NCBI GenBank assembly: GCA_951640165.1
Contig: OX621245.1
Coordinates: 25,102,330-25,166,329, forward strand
Source: Pseudoips prasinana
Lineage: Eukaryota; Arthropoda; Insecta; Lepidoptera; Nolidae
DNA: 64,000 nucleotides
Direction of reading: 5' to 3'
Positions 27,310 through 39,087 of the stretch are shown here, in pieces; positions within the stretch are counted from its first letter, which is position 1, and the number at the start of each line of letters is the position of its first letter. A program made the position numbers and the translations under genes. The notes below the pieces were generated by a model that worked only from the letters and a program-made list of their open reading frames with translations, was not told where the DNA came from and did not search any database.

Positions 27310-27555
27310 CAACACCTCATTTCATCCCGTGGGGAGCTTAGAAGTCGACACGAGAGAATATCTCCCAGAGAACAGGTAGCAGCGTGTCTCTGTGTACCCT
27401 GACCATCATACTGCGATCGCCAAACAGTCTGCCAAGAGTGGAGATTATTGCATTTCCCTCCAAATGATAAACACTACACACAAACTATTGTGGAAATCTT
27501 TTGGGAATGCCTGTGTCCACCAGTGGGCGTCATTCGTGACATGATGATGATGATT
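27310..27555 (+). mobile_element. Dispersed repeat R1, second copy
   Basis: Same order as 26150-26370 (catcccgtgggg, gatcgccaaacagtctgccaa, then a degenerate LINE-type tail with tgatgatgatga). More diverged, with an insertion near 27460-27500. Confidence 0.6.
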
Positions 27556-27835
27556 TACCGAACCCAGGCTGGCTTTAATTCCTATGTCGAAGTTAACAAC
27601 GTACTCCTATATTTCGAAATATAAACGTAAGTTAATGTCGTTAATTTGTTATTCAAAGTGTAAGTGGGGATCTGATGTCTAGACACCATCACTTTTGATG
27701 TGTGTAACAAATAAAAGTTGCTTTACCTTTTATTTTTTAAGGCATTATGGGCATGAGGAAGTTTTGAAGTGTTACAAGTGTATAGCGTATGCGCGTGTTC
27801 ATCTGTTTACATAACGTTAACATTTCATAATCAAT

Positions 27836-28242
27836 ATTACGATCAGTCATTACCAAGTTTTACTTTAAATAAAATTTCTCGAAATGTAGCATTTGAAATG
27901 TAGTACAAGCTTTGCTTAGTTTGGGGCTAGGATAATCTGTGTGACATTGGCCCTAAATATTATTATTATTAATATTTGAATATCCCAATTCCCATTTTGA
28001 AGTTAGCTAACAAATATATTATATATCAACATATAAATCTGAATAGCACTTAAACAGTCATTTTGTGTTTTTGTTGATACAAAATTTTAGTTATAAGTAA
28101 AATATGTATAAATTTTTGGTGGCTTTAAAAGGCTTAATAATCAGTACAAATATCAAAACCCTTCGAATCTTAAGTAACATTTCAAATGCTACATTTCGAG
28201 AAATTAAATTTAAAGTAAAACTTGGTAATGACTGATCGTAAT
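27836..28242. mobile_element. Inverted-repeat (foldback/MITE) element with a SINE tail inside
   Basis: 65-bp near-perfect arms: 27836-27900 and 28178-28242 (attacgatcagtcattaccaa on the left). The interior contains at 27901-27970 the 3' tail of SINE family B (acaagctttgcttagtttgg). I could not identify a clear target duplication. Confidence 0.75.
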
Positions 28243-28244
28243 CA

Positions 28245-28980
28245 TGATTTTAAAACGGTTTTGCTCCGATCATTTCATTTCACGATAACATCATTTCAAA
28301 TGGTAATATCTCCGTTTATTACAGGTGTTTATTAGGCTTCTGAAAATTAGCAGCATTGTTTCAAGATCCGTAATTTGCAAACCGCGAAGAAAATTAACAG
28401 GACCGTCAGCCTATTTGAATAATATTTCAATTGTAAGACTTTCTGGATTTGAACCCGGTTTATTTTCTTTGTAGAATTCAATTTTGTCTTTCTAGAATTT
28501 AATTTTGATTTGAACTACATAATTGCGCTCTTTCGTAAAAATAATTTTAGATTGCAATGCAGAGTTCAAGCTTGTTATTATGAATAGTATACGATAGTAG
28601 TAGTAGTACAATAGTAGCATTACGAATAGTATGAGTCTCGTATTACTGGTGACTCTAATAAAGTATCTACATGTAATTTCTAGTAAAGTAGTAACAAGTA
28701 GGTTAAGTGCTTGTAGCAAGCGACAACATATCCTCTTATTGAGTTCGTTATATGTAACATAACCCAGGTAATACTGACAAAATGAGCGCAATATATCATA
28801 ATATAACTAGTATAAAAGCCCTATAAGGTACTCTAGTAACGAGTCGGATATAGCATGTTAGTAGCATGTTCAACCGCTCATAATAAAATTTGGGGCATTC
28901 TTGGGTAGGGCTTTATCAGTATCTTCCTGGAAACAAAAATACATACAACATTAGTATATTCAATACCAGAGTGAACAACC
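28245..28980. other. Intergenic sequence, nothing recognised
   Basis: AT-rich. The 99-codon minus ORF here has no recognisable domain and a composition typical of chance ORFs. Confidence 0.4.
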
Positions 28981-28984
28981 CTAG

Positions 28985-29200
28985 ACTACACCTCCGTTTG
29001 CCATCAGGCGTCCGGTGAAGAAGTGGTAAAAAACATCAGGTGGGATTTTAAAAGTAAGGGATTGTGGCTTCAGCCAGTGTTTTTGCTAATCTCAAAAATA
29101 GGAAATCATAAATCAAATCATCTGGCAGGTCTCGAACCAGCGCCATCTATGTACAGACGCCAGCACATCAAGCTACCCCAATCTGTTAAATTTCCCCAAT
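28985..29200 (-). mobile_element. SINE-like repeat, family D
   Basis: On the minus strand carries GCTGGTTCGAGACCTGCCAG (box B-like) near 29130. The same box region recurs at 42000-42040, and the outer cagacgccagcacatc block recurs at 30962. Confidence 0.5.
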
Positions 29201-29518
29201 TAAAAGTGAACCTTATACTTATGTGATAAAGTTGAAAATCTATAAAAAGTTAAGCTACGAACGATACATACAAAGTGTCAGCTAGAGCATCCTAAATTTG
29301 ATCTGCCAGTCTGTATCGCAAAGCGCCTACCCCGAATTGGTCGATTTTATTAATGCTTTGCATTGCGAATAATGCTATCAAAAATTAAATATTGCTTTAA
29401 GCACGTAAAGTCATCGGTTATGTATCTGACATTTGTTCGGTCATCCATCCTTTTGATATTGTTTGATACTAGAGTTACCTGTGGTACTCACGGCTACATA
29501 TCAAGCTATACATTTCCA

Positions 29519-29775
29519 CCGGTCACCGTAGCCTAGTTGGTAGTGCTACTGCCTACGAAGCTGGTGGTCCTGGGTTCGAATCCCGGTAAGTGCAAATATT
29601 TGTGTGATGAGCACGAATATTTGTTTCTGAGTCATGGATGTTTTCTATGTGTATAAGTATTTATCTATCTATATAAGTATGTATATCGTCGCCTGGCACC
29701 CATAGTACAAGCTTTGCTTAGTTTGGGGCAAGGATGGTCTGTGTGGCATTGTCCCTAGATATTATTAAAAAAAAA
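29519..29775 (+). mobile_element. tRNA-derived SINE, family B
   Basis: GTAGCCTAGTTGGTAGTGCT (box A) and GGGTTCGAATCCC (box B) near the 5' end, then a shared body (tgatgagcacgaatatttgt) and a tail with caagctttgcttagtttggg ending in an A run. Nearly identical to 50337-50600, so recently active. Confidence 0.85.
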
Positions 29776-30329
29776 ATATATAAGCTGACCTGTCATTGTA
29801 TTGAAATCCTATACCGACCCGAGAAGCTTATACTGGAAATGTATAGCTTGATGTGTAGCCGTGTGTACATGCGCATTTGTGTAAATGCTATAATAGATAA
29901 CTCCCAAGTAGATGAATCTCCGCTGAATACAACCGCCATGGCCGAATTTGGACTCTGAGTAGGACATATTTCGTAAATATTCTGCCTTCATTGTAATATC
30001 TGATTCCATTAGCAAGCTTTACTACACAAGGTACTTCTTAAAGGCTTACTTCCATTTAACCTTTTTAGACTAGACTGAATAATTAATAATATGAACATTT
30101 ACAAAGGTACTTTTGGGGTTTTTTTATACATTATTGAAATAGAGTATCAGAGTAACACGATTATGCAGGGTTTCCTATGAAAATATACCTGCAAGTCAAT
30201 TTATTATAATTGAATTAAGGCTTAACGGTATGAATAAATAAGCAACTTGGGTCACAGAGTTTTATTTTGTTCTACTAGTTCAAATAGGAACGCAAAACAA
30301 CTTACAAAGTACGCTGCAGAATATTTATT
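29776..30329. other. Intergenic sequence
   Basis: No supported feature. 29776-29900 shows short inverted similarity to 29480-29520 (tatagcttgatgtgtagccg versus cggctacatatcaagctata), which flanks the SINE. Confidence 0.4.
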
Positions 30330-30522
30330 TATTTAATAAAGACAACTCCCGCACTAGAGAAATGAAGCTGGGTACTTTACAAACGTATAATTGACAGACA
30401 CAAAGTACATCCAGACTCAGAACGATATTTATGGGTTACCCAAATAGTTGTACCGTGCGCGAATCGATCCCGGGACACGAAGTGGCGAGGCAACTGTCCT
30501 AATTGCTGCGCCACACGTGCAT
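30330..30522 (-). mobile_element. tRNA-derived SINE, family A
   Basis: Minus strand TGCACGTGTGGCGCAGCAAT and GGGATCGATTCGC boxes, with a body like the copies at 52735 and 61043 (acagacacaaagtacatcca). Confidence 0.8.
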
Positions 30523-30654
30523 TCATACAATCCGTATGTACATGTATACATGCAACATATACACGTGTATTTTTGTAATAATATTTACTGAAATATTATC
30601 GACCTTTATATCCAGATCAAGTCAAACCTATTTAAATGAATTATTAAAATTATG

Positions 30655-30842
30655 TTCTCGAGTGGCGACCACGAACCGGAAGACGCAGCGTGGGCAGGCC
30701 CCCTACAAGATGGACCGATGATCTTGTGCGGGTCGCTGAAAATCGCTGGATGCGGATAGCGCAAGACCGGCCATTGTGGAGATCTTTGGGGGAGACTTTT
30801 GTCCAGCAGTGGACGTCTTTCGGCTGATATGATGATGATGCT
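30655..30842 (+). mobile_element. RTE-like LINE 3' end
   Basis: Plus-strand codons read the family C-terminus (RVAENRWMRIAQDRPLWRSL) and the shared ending gtccagcagtggacgtcttt, followed by tgatatgatgatgatg. Truncated; no full ORF. Confidence 0.8.
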
Positions 30843-30994
30843 GAATAAAATCCTTTGTTATAACAAACCAAATGTTTTTTTTTACATAAAGCCACAAAGC
30901 ATTTTATTTCATTTTATCATATTATTGTCCATTGTCCAACATAAGTAAATCCAGTAGGTACAGACGCCAGCACATCCAGCTACCCCAATCTGTA

Positions 30995-31067
30995 AAGACC
31001 GGCAATTGTGGAGATCTTTGGGGGAGGCCTTTTTCCAGCAGTGGACCTCTTTCGACTGATATGATGA
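30995..31067 (+). mobile_element. RTE-like LINE tail fragment fused to a family D piece
   Basis: 30960-30994 matches the family D outer block. 30995-31067 is the LINE tail ending atatgatgaag. Confidence 0.6.
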
Positions 31068-31069
31068 AG

Positions 31070-33100
31070 CATTTTTTGTCGTTGCAAATCACATGAAACG
31101 TAACCGTGATCTTAACGGAGACTGGCCGTGTGCTCGCAGACAAGGTGCACTCTCTATTCTCTTTCTCTCATAATCCGATGTTACGACACACGCTACCGCT
31201 AACTCAACGAGGCAGTCAAAATGTTTAGAGAGATCTTCTCTTAGTTTAAACTTTTTTCTTAATACGAATAGAATACTATTACTAGTTAGCCCATTTCACG
31301 AAGGTTACGTAGGACTCACTTGCGTGTTTTATTATGTTGTGACTATTTGTACTAGAAATAAAGCATTGGCGGCTTTAGGAAGTTGAAGGTTCAAGGGATT
31401 TCAAGTAATTATTGAGAACTTACACTCGACCTTTATATTAATCTATAATCTTCATCCCTAAGCCCAGATGAAAGGGCAGATCCTTAGATCAGTAAGATTA
31501 ATTAACACAGCCCTTTAGTTACTTATGGTCCTTTTTGTTTTGTATAATGAGGAAATATGGTTAAATTGGGATTTGTTAAATATTTTACATAAAAATATAA
31601 AATTAATAGGGCGATAAGGAGATCGTTTATTTTCTCCAATTTCAAAATTCTGATATTATTTAACAAAATCCTATTGCTTGGTACGTAATTTCAAAACTAA
31701 TAAATAAGAAACATATTTCAAGAACATATTAAAAAACTTCGTAGAAGTGCATATTAACTGTACCCCGCGCTTTCAGGCGCGTTTAATCGTCTAGCCTGTG
31801 TTATTTCGATATACTACTACTAAGGCTATATTACTACTAAGTTTCATCAAAATCCATTATTTAGCTTTTGCGTGAAGATTTTATTTCACTGTGTGTCACT
31901 GCGCATTCGGGGGGTAAGGTACAGGGAACAAAAAAAGTGGTGCAAATAGGCACAAAGTTACAAACAATAGGGAACTGACCTTAGCATGATTCCTGTCTTC
32001 CTCCTTAGGGTGATGAGGCGCGATGAGTTAGGATTGTCTTATAATATATACGCAAACTATACCCTATTAATAGCCGGCCGGCTGATTATACACAACCCTT
32101 GATCAGAATATTTTAGAATTTACATAGGACACGTGTCTGGGTGCGAAAACGAAACTGTACGAACTGACCTCTCTCAGCGACGCGGGTACTTAAATAAAAT
32201 TCGCGCGAGAAAGATAGGCATCTTTCCAATACTCGCGTCATGCCGACATGGTGTATACCTACATATTTATGGAAGTACCATACTTGTAGATAATAATTTT
32301 ACACATCCTTTATTAGTTTAAGTAAATAATGTAAATGATAAAGTTTTGTGCTTTCGCATCGTGTATTTTATTTTAAAGAAAACCCCATTAACTGATTGTA
32401 AAACATTTTCATACCGTGAATAGTAAAGTTTTCCCAACCCATCAATTTATGAATACTTTCACAACTACGTTGGTTGTTTCAACTACATCAGATGCGTCAG
32501 TACGGTAGTAAAACGGGCCTGTATTACAAGTAGCATTGTTTTATCGTGCATTTACGAGGTTTTTATTACCACACACTATTATAGCCACTGGCTTAAAACA
32601 TAAAATCTTTGTATTGTTCAAGTTACTACTTATCTCCGCAAACGCACTATCCATATAAAGTTTGGGTAGTTTATTCCGGGTAAATAATGTAGGTACGGAC
32701 TTTATTTACTGTTGCTTATTTTAGTGTAAACGTACGCTTCATGAGGAAACGAGATGTAATAAGCAAACATCCACTTTAGATACCTTTCCTTCTATTATAG
32801 GAAGCAGTAGTTACCCTTATGTCAGAATTGTTCAAACCGTCTTTCATGCTTCTTATATAGCTTGAGTAATCTTGGGTACAGTCTTTTAAGCTACGACATC
32901 AAACCACTTTGCAGAGTTAGAATATAAATGGTTCGAGCCTGCATTTGTACTGATGAACCAAACTAAGTTCGAGTAGCTCATGTGGCATTGAAAGTGCAAA
33001 AGAGACCAAGCGATTCGAACCAAATTGCTGACAATATGTTCTCGGCCAATAATAACAATCGAACATTTTATGACAACTCTGATTGGTCTAGAGGATATGA
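31070..33100. other. Intergenic sequence with decayed repeat pieces
   Basis: 31760-31880 looks like a decayed Helitron-type end (ccccgcgctttcaggcgcg). Otherwise AT-rich with no supported gene. Confidence 0.4.
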
Positions 33101-33111
33101 TAAGCTACTAA

Positions 33112-33158
33112 ATACCAAATTGTTTTGACTTAGAAAATAAGTCAAAACAATTTGGTAT
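33112..33158. repeat. Palindrome with 20-bp perfect arms
   Basis: ATACCAAATTGTTTTGACTT (33112-33131) and its reverse complement (33139-33158), 7-nt loop. A third partial copy (acaatttggtatat) follows at 33161. Confidence 0.9.
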
Positions 33159-33214
33159 ATACAATTTGGTATATAGACAGTGTTCTATACCTAGCACCGA
33201 GGAATTATAAAATA

Positions 33215-33312
33215 CTAGCTGTGCCTGTTTTATCAAAATCCGTTCGGTAGTATTTTCGTGAAAGAGTAAGAAACATCCATACATCTATACTCACGAACTT
33301 TCACATTTGTAA
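33215..33312 (-). mobile_element. Helitron 3'-end fragment
   Basis: Minus-strand end reads ...GGCACAGCTAG|T, the CTAG end shared with the copies at 37128 and 56695. Only about 100 bp are kept. Confidence 0.5.
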
Positions 33313-34319
33313 GCTGAGAGGTTACGCATTTATACTCTATATTATAGGTCAAGGTTAATAATTTATCGTCGGGTATTAATTTTAACGTTTTTATTGAAAC
33401 TAACGAGAAAAAAAATACCACTTAACGCGTTTTTTTGTCTGTTATAGAAAGTTGCTGTGTGATAAATAAAGTTACTTATTATATATAAACAAGCCGCAAC
33501 ACAAGTAGAATAGTATGCCTAGTAATAGCGAGCTCTTATTAGGGTAAAGGTAGGTAAGTAGTACATTAAAATACTATCTACACGATACCCGTAGCACGTA
33601 ACCTGGTCCTAATACAATGTTATGAAACCTAAATTCATTATTTTATCAACCACGACCGTTGTAAAACTTTATATTCGTTGGTGCCTAACGATAAAATACA
33701 ATATGGAACGAACGGAATATCATAGTTTTGTATATTTTTTTAAATGTGTTTGTGTTGGTGGGGAAATCAGGAAATTTAGAACAACACCACTATGGGTAAC
33801 TGTTATTGCTGATTTTAACTATCTTTGTTGTATCAACAATAATCAAAAGTGTTTAACGTACAAGAATTACAGTGATATGTTAACGAATTGCTAATATCTT
33901 ACTTTAGTTTCTACATAATCTGTATTAAGGACGAACTAGTCATGGTGTTTTACATACAAACGTATTCGTAGCATATGTCCACTATTTAATCACCTATACG
34001 CAAAATAAATCATTATATCGATTGGTCTCGACATAATCAACATGTCTTCTTTAATATAATACTAAAAAAATACATATTATCGAAACTATAAACTTCTAAA
34101 CATCCGTATTTTCGCCGTAATTCGTCTCAACTTTGGACGTTAATTAATAATTTATGGATTATGAAAACACAAAAAATAAGAAAAAGTTTGCTAGACAATC
34201 TATCAAAAAGTTCAAATAATTTCATTTGTTAGAGATATATCCTTGTTTTTTTTTAGTTTCTCCCAAATACCAAAGGTCTATTTATACATTATACGCGCTC
34301 GAGTTTTGTATAAATCGTC
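33313..34319. other. Intergenic sequence, nothing recognised
   Basis: AT-rich. The 90-codon plus ORF at 33622 has no motif and I do not support it as a gene. Confidence 0.4.
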
Positions 34320-34460
34320 TTGCCTCTCGCTGCACATATTACCCCCTGACGTGAGGTCGGTGTGGGCGGGGGGAGCCAAGCCACTGCCGCCGGCATGAAT
34401 AGCGCGCGCGGCCGCTTTTCATGCGCCTGCTTCAGTCGCCTACTGGCCAAAATGTAAACG
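34320..34460 (+). promoter_or_regulatory. GC-rich island, possible host promoter or first exon
   Basis: An abrupt GC-rich patch (gtgggcggggggagccaagc, gcgcgcgcggccgc) in AT-rich DNA, with tatacattata about 40 nt upstream. It looks like an insect promoter or 5' exon but no ORF is secure, and both strands have chance ORFs over it. Confidence 0.3.
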
Positions 34461-35043
34461 CAGTTATAGTTTTTCTGTTCTCTTTGCTACCAGCTAGCCT
34501 TCGTTTGTGTTGTGCGCACCGTGTTTGTGACTCCAACAACTGGTTCGTTACTACGAGCACTATCATTTGTTCGTATTTCACACTGACCCATGGCATAGTA
34601 TTTTGGACAGCGATATCGAAACCTATAGTGATTGAACTTGGCTCTGCACCCAATTTTGGACATTTGATTTTATTATTGTATGGTATTCGTTGCATTAAAT
34701 TGTTGTCATTAGTGATTATAGTATATTTTATCCATACGTGCAAATTGGCGCACCTACCTACTGAGGTGTTACGGAACTAATAACAGTAGGCAACTAGCGG
34801 CTTCCTTGCCGACTTTTTGTGAAGAACTAAATGTTTTCTTTCATTACACTCTGTTGCTCGCTGACTTGACTGCTTTGGGGTCTAGCGGCAGAAACATCTG
34901 ACTGTTGACCGTGAAGTCCCGTGTTCGATTACCAGGTAGGGCAAATAGGGTAGTAGGGTTTTATTGGGTTTTTCTGTCAGGATATTCCTAGTAGCAGCGA
35001 GGAGTCTGGGTTGTGCCAAATAGACGCAACGACGTGTTATTGC

Positions 35044-35102
35044 GAGTATATTATTACCACGTAATGGGGGACTCGCCCCCCATTACGTGGTAATAATACT
35101 CA
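35044..35102. repeat. Palindrome (MITE-like), ~26-bp arms
   Basis: gagtatattattaccacgta...gggg and ccccccattacgtggtaata...ctc. Arms match except for a 2-nt indel; loop of a few nt. Confidence 0.85.
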
Positions 35103-35571
35103 CTGATAATTGAGCTTTCTATAGGTATTTTTTTTGTATTATTATTATTTTCAAGTACAAGGCCACTTCAAAATAGGTTTTGGTCTATTTAATAATATAC
35201 AAAAATGGATGTGAATATATAAATAATATGATATATAAATATAATGGAGATTCGTGATATGCATGAAATATGTGTGTGTGAGCAGTATGTGTGAAGAAAA
35301 CAATTAGCTCGTAGTTTTAGATATAAAATCTTAGCGAGATCAGAGTGTATTACACAGATTTTGGCAATTTGTATAAGATAATACCTATGTTTATTTTGAC
35401 AGTTTGTACATGTTTTTGTGAGGGTTCCCACTAACGGGTTTACTATTTAATTTAATGAAAACTAGTCAGCAGGACTTCAGTTTCTTCGTAAGAAAGGGTA
35501 AGTAGCCAATTAGTTAGTGTTCTTTGAACGTGTGGTTTATTGTGCTGGTATATGAATAATTTTTTTGTTTG
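35103..35571. other. Intergenic sequence
   Basis: No supported gene. Repeated ATAT/GTGTG tracts at 35220-35290. Confidence 0.4.
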
Positions 35572-35650
35572 CAGAGATTCTATGGTTTTCTGGGCCCATT
35601 TTTATATAACAAAAATATTAAAATGGGCCTAGAAAACCATATGATCTCTG
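35572..35650. repeat. Palindrome (MITE-like), ~32-bp imperfect arms
   Basis: cagagattctatggttttct...and its reverse complement ending gatctctg; AT-rich centre. Confidence 0.85.
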
Positions 35651-35688
35651 TGCCACTGATGTACGATAGTTGCGTGTTTGTTTACAGA

Positions 35689-35732
35689 CATTATAGGACT
35701 TGCGCTTTGTCATTAGCGCAAGTCCTATGATG
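35689..35732. repeat. Palindrome, 18-bp arms
   Basis: cattataggacttgcgct and agcgcaagtcctatgatg with one mismatch, 8-nt loop. Confidence 0.85.
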
Positions 35733-35734
35733 TT

Positions 35735-36475
35735 TTTTGTAGTCACAGTGGATGTCAAATGGCATGGAAATAGATAATATTGATTATGATTCCTTATTTA
35801 GGCCGGAAGAAAAATATACACTTATTATTTCACTTCACCTGTTGTAGGTACTAACAGTTAGTTATATAATAATGTCCTCCTAGCTGGATTCGGCCACGGC
35901 AGACAGTCTCAATAGAGATTAGCCATCTGCACGCGACATACTATAGTGCACAAATCGTTCTCTACGGGTGAACACTTAGCGCTAGACCAACGAAGCAGTC
36001 AATAGTTGGTTAGTAGGTACTCGTACTTAAGGGGGGCACCGGAGCAGCATACCCGCGTTCCCGGGGCTGCCCCTATCAGGCGCCAGAAGAAGTCCACGGC
36101 AGGTTAGGTTTAGTCGGTGCGAGTCCGACATACTCACCCGCAGACACTTTTTGCGGGTGGCATGCGTAGGCATTCCCCCTAACTAATCAAAAAAAACAAG
36201 GTACTCGTACTTATGCTCCCACCTTACGTAACGGTACTTCGCTCGACGGGATGAGTCAACATTATTTGGACCGCTCTATTTAAATGTATGGGCTTAAATA
36301 ATTAAAAAATAATGTTTTGACAATTTGAATAGCTTTGGGTCAATAATTGTATCTACTGTAAAAACTTTATTTTAATTTAAACTTTACTAACTTTAAAACT
36401 TTAGGCTCTATTATGCTACATTCTTTCCCCCTCCTAAAATAAGTAAGGTCTAATAGTAAGTATTTATTTGTCTTG
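35735..36475. other. Intergenic, with GC-rich repeat-like block at 36030-36190
   Basis: 36030-36190 (gggggcaccggagcagcata ... tgcgggtggcatgcg) has the look of a dispersed lepidopteran repeat but has no second copy here. Otherwise AT-rich. Confidence 0.4.
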
Positions 36476-36479
36476 CCGT

Positions 36480-36620
36480 TTCCGCGCGCTTTGCCGCGTC
36501 CGCTAGTGTTAGTCAATGAAATTGCGTTTTTGGGCGCTACTACATTATAGTAAACGCATCAACTGGTTCGTGCTCGCTGATTTCTGACCCCATCTCAGTC
36601 GCACAATTTATCAGGTGAGA
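36480..36620 (+). promoter_or_regulatory. Possible 5' non-coding exon with strong splice donor
   Basis: GC-richer stretch ending atttatCAG|GTGAGA (donor at 36615). It could be a first exon of a host gene whose remaining exons lie outside what I can recognise. No ORF supports it. Confidence 0.25.
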
Positions 36621-37127
36621 CGACACGCTTTGAGGCCGCGCCCACCGTCGAGTTGGACCGTGTGGCTAGTTGGCTCTTAAATAATTAAAACGCTTATTAT
36701 TTAATATCTAAGGGATTATTAAATATTATAGTGAGGAATCTCATTTAGCTGAGTTACAAGTATTATATTTGTTGTAGTTTGATTATTAGTATGAAGGTGT
36801 AAGTGAAATTAGTGACCTCGCTTTACGGTTTGCTACACGAGTTATTTCCTCCAATTTTCCAAAAATCCCTCCAAATTGACACAGACACAGATTTGCCGTA
36901 GATATATGTATTTTATGTAGTTTATTATTTAAAATTATGTATGCATTTATGTATATGTTTTTTTTTATCGTATGTATGTATATCATCCTACACACTCATA
37001 TCTTCCTCTCTTTAAAATCTCTTGTAGGTCTACTGGAAGAGATTACTTTAGAAATAAGTAGTACCTTTGTACAATGTCTTCTCTGGTTTATTCTTTCTTT
37101 CTTTTATACTTTTAGTGTGTACATAAA
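36621..37127. other. Intergenic sequence
   Basis: AT-rich; no supported gene. Confidence 0.4.
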
Positions 37128-37421
37128 TCTATACAAATAAATAAAATTGGAGTGTCTGTTTGTAATATTGAAATAGCCGGTTTTTACTACATAAATATGT
37201 ATATATATACGCAACATACACCAAAATAACATTTTTTACAATTTTTGTCTGTCTGTTTTTTCCGGCTAATCTCTGAAATGGCTGGACCGATTTTGAACGG
37301 ACTTTTATTGGCAGGTAGCTGATGTAATAAGGAGTAACTTAGGCTACTTTTATTTTAGAAAAAGTCTTTTATTTTACTAAAAAACTAATTAACACGCGGA
37401 CGAAGTCGCGGGCACAGCTAG
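37128..37421 (+). mobile_element. Non-autonomous Helitron
   Basis: Begins TCTATACAAATAAATAAAAT after an A, ends ...GTCGCGGGCACAGCTAG before a T, with no target duplication. TC...CTAG ends inserted between A and T define Helitrons. 294 bp, non-coding; GC-rich hairpin-forming sequence precedes the 3' end. Confidence 0.75.
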
Positions 37422-37838
37422 TTGGAAATAAAAATAACCTCTTTTTCAGACATCTTTAAAATGATTTTTTATTATCCGTTGTCTCTGCCTACCCCTCTGG
37501 GAAACAGGCGTGAGTCTATGTATGTATGTTTAAAATGAATTGTATAAAAGAGAATGGCAGAATCCGTATCGCATACTTTCTTTGTTGTTCAGATATATAA
37601 TTTGTACCCCTTGTTAAGACAACTAAGATATTGATTTTAATGTAAGTATAATATTTTTAGAACTTGGGATTAATTAATAAAATCAAAAATAATATTTCAA
37701 TTATTTTCAATAAATAAACGGAATAAAATCGTAAACAAAACGCAGTTACGTTTACAGAAATTGCCATGTGTAAAATAATATAAATGTCGAAATTATAATT
37801 AATTATTTATAAATGGGAACAACATTACATATAAATGA
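37422..37838. other. Intergenic sequence
   Basis: AT-rich. 37480-37510 has the lepidopteran repeat phrase gtctctgcctacccctctgg. No gene. Confidence 0.4.
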
Positions 37839-37842
37839 TATA
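37839..37842. repeat. Target site duplication TATA (left)
   Basis: TATA before the left LTR, repeated at 42956-42959. Low complexity, so weaker than the other duplications. Confidence 0.6.
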
Positions 37843-38161
37843 TGTCGGAGATTCTGACAGATTTAACTCCGAAATATCGTCGGTGTCCGCCATCATGTAC
37901 GTGGTTAAAAGAATCAGTGCGCACACCCGGCGCCGTCGAGCTCTGTATGCCAACTGTGTCGTGTCGCTAACACACTAATGTCACTTAGACAACTGACAGA
38001 CGTCAAACGTCACTTAGACAACTGACACACGTCAAACGTCACATGCGACAGTTCATAAACAACCTCGTCTCGAACTACTGACTCAGTGAGTAGTGTTTTC
38101 CAAACGCTAATAGATGGCGTTACTAGTACTTAAACAATCCTTTTACTTAATTTCTCCCACA
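37843..38161 (-). repeat. LTR (3') of the second LTR element
   Basis: 319 bp, starts TGTCGGAG, ends CTCCCACA. Very close to 42637-42955. Contains an internal tandem repeat of tcacttagacaactgacaga and a gtcaaacgtcac motif. Confidence 0.9.
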
Positions 38162-38332
38162 CGGCCATTCTGATAATCAACGCGCTCTCGCGTTGTTACT
38201 CGCTGACATAATCAACATGAATTACAGCTCTTCAGTTTGGCAAGGACACAAAGCGTTACAAGCAGCTTTCGATGTTATACAAAGCAAAGCGTAAAGGCAT
38301 CATTAGTTAGAGGGCGTACCTCTCACACAATG

Positions 38333-38880
38333 CAAAGCGTTGAAACTTTCAGCATAAAATGCAACGCATAGCAAAACGTTGCAGCTTTCAGCATAAACTG
38401 CATCACACAGCAAAGCGTTGTAGCTTTCAGCATAAACTGCAACACGCAGCAAAGCGTTGAAGCTTTCAGCATAAACTGCAACACGCAGCAAAGCGTTGAA
38501 GCTTTCATCATAAACCGCAATACACAGCAAAGCGTTGCAGCTTTCAGCATAAACTGCAACACACAGCAAAGCGTTGAAGCTTTCAGCATAAACTGAACCC
38601 CCCAGCAAAGCGTTGAAGCTTTCAACATAAACTGCAATACACAGCAAAGCGTTGAAGCTTTCAGCAAAAGTTCAATTACTCGGCAAAGCGTTACAGCTTT
38701 CAGCATTGCTCAGAAGCAGCACTTAAAACACGCTGCAAAACGTTGCAGCTTTCAACATCAACTTTGGGTCACGACAGATGAGCCCAACCTTACTGCAAAG
38801 CGTGATGGCTTTCAACAGGACATCAGGACAAAGCGATAAGGCTTTCAATCCACCCTTCAATAAAGTGTAGTAGCTTTCAG
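38333..38880. repeat. 39-bp minisatellite
   Basis: About ten regular units starting at 38333, 38372, 38411 and so on, each like CAAAGCGTTGAAGCTTTCAG followed by cataaactgcaacacacag. Units decay after 38705. Because 39 is divisible by 3, it yields long chance ORFs on the minus strand. Confidence 0.93.
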
Positions 38881-39087
38881 TTTCAATAAAACATTTTATA
38901 AATCAGCAATGAACATAAGTCTTTTATCAACACAGGTTTACGTTCAAAAAAACAATGTAATTATCGTTTCAACTCAAACAATGATCATGATTCAATACAG
39001 TAATTCAATCAAAATTACTAATTACACCAAATTAGAATACCAAATTAATCAATACAATTTGTTCCATAATTAAATAAAACTATTCAA

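Noticed and set aside
29809..30015. 68- and 74-codon ORFs near 29734-30015
   Set aside because: Partly SINE tail, no motif, both strands open by chance.
34421..34780. Plus ORF of 119 codons and overlapping minus ORF of 103 codons
   Set aside because: They mirror each other on opposite strands over a GC-rich patch, contain no motif and neither has convincing composition.
38303..38706. 114- and 127-codon minus ORFs with repeated AESFNALL or MLKASTLCC units
   Set aside because: Produced by a 39-bp minisatellite whose period is a multiple of three; all copies share the repeat and there is no start context or domain.
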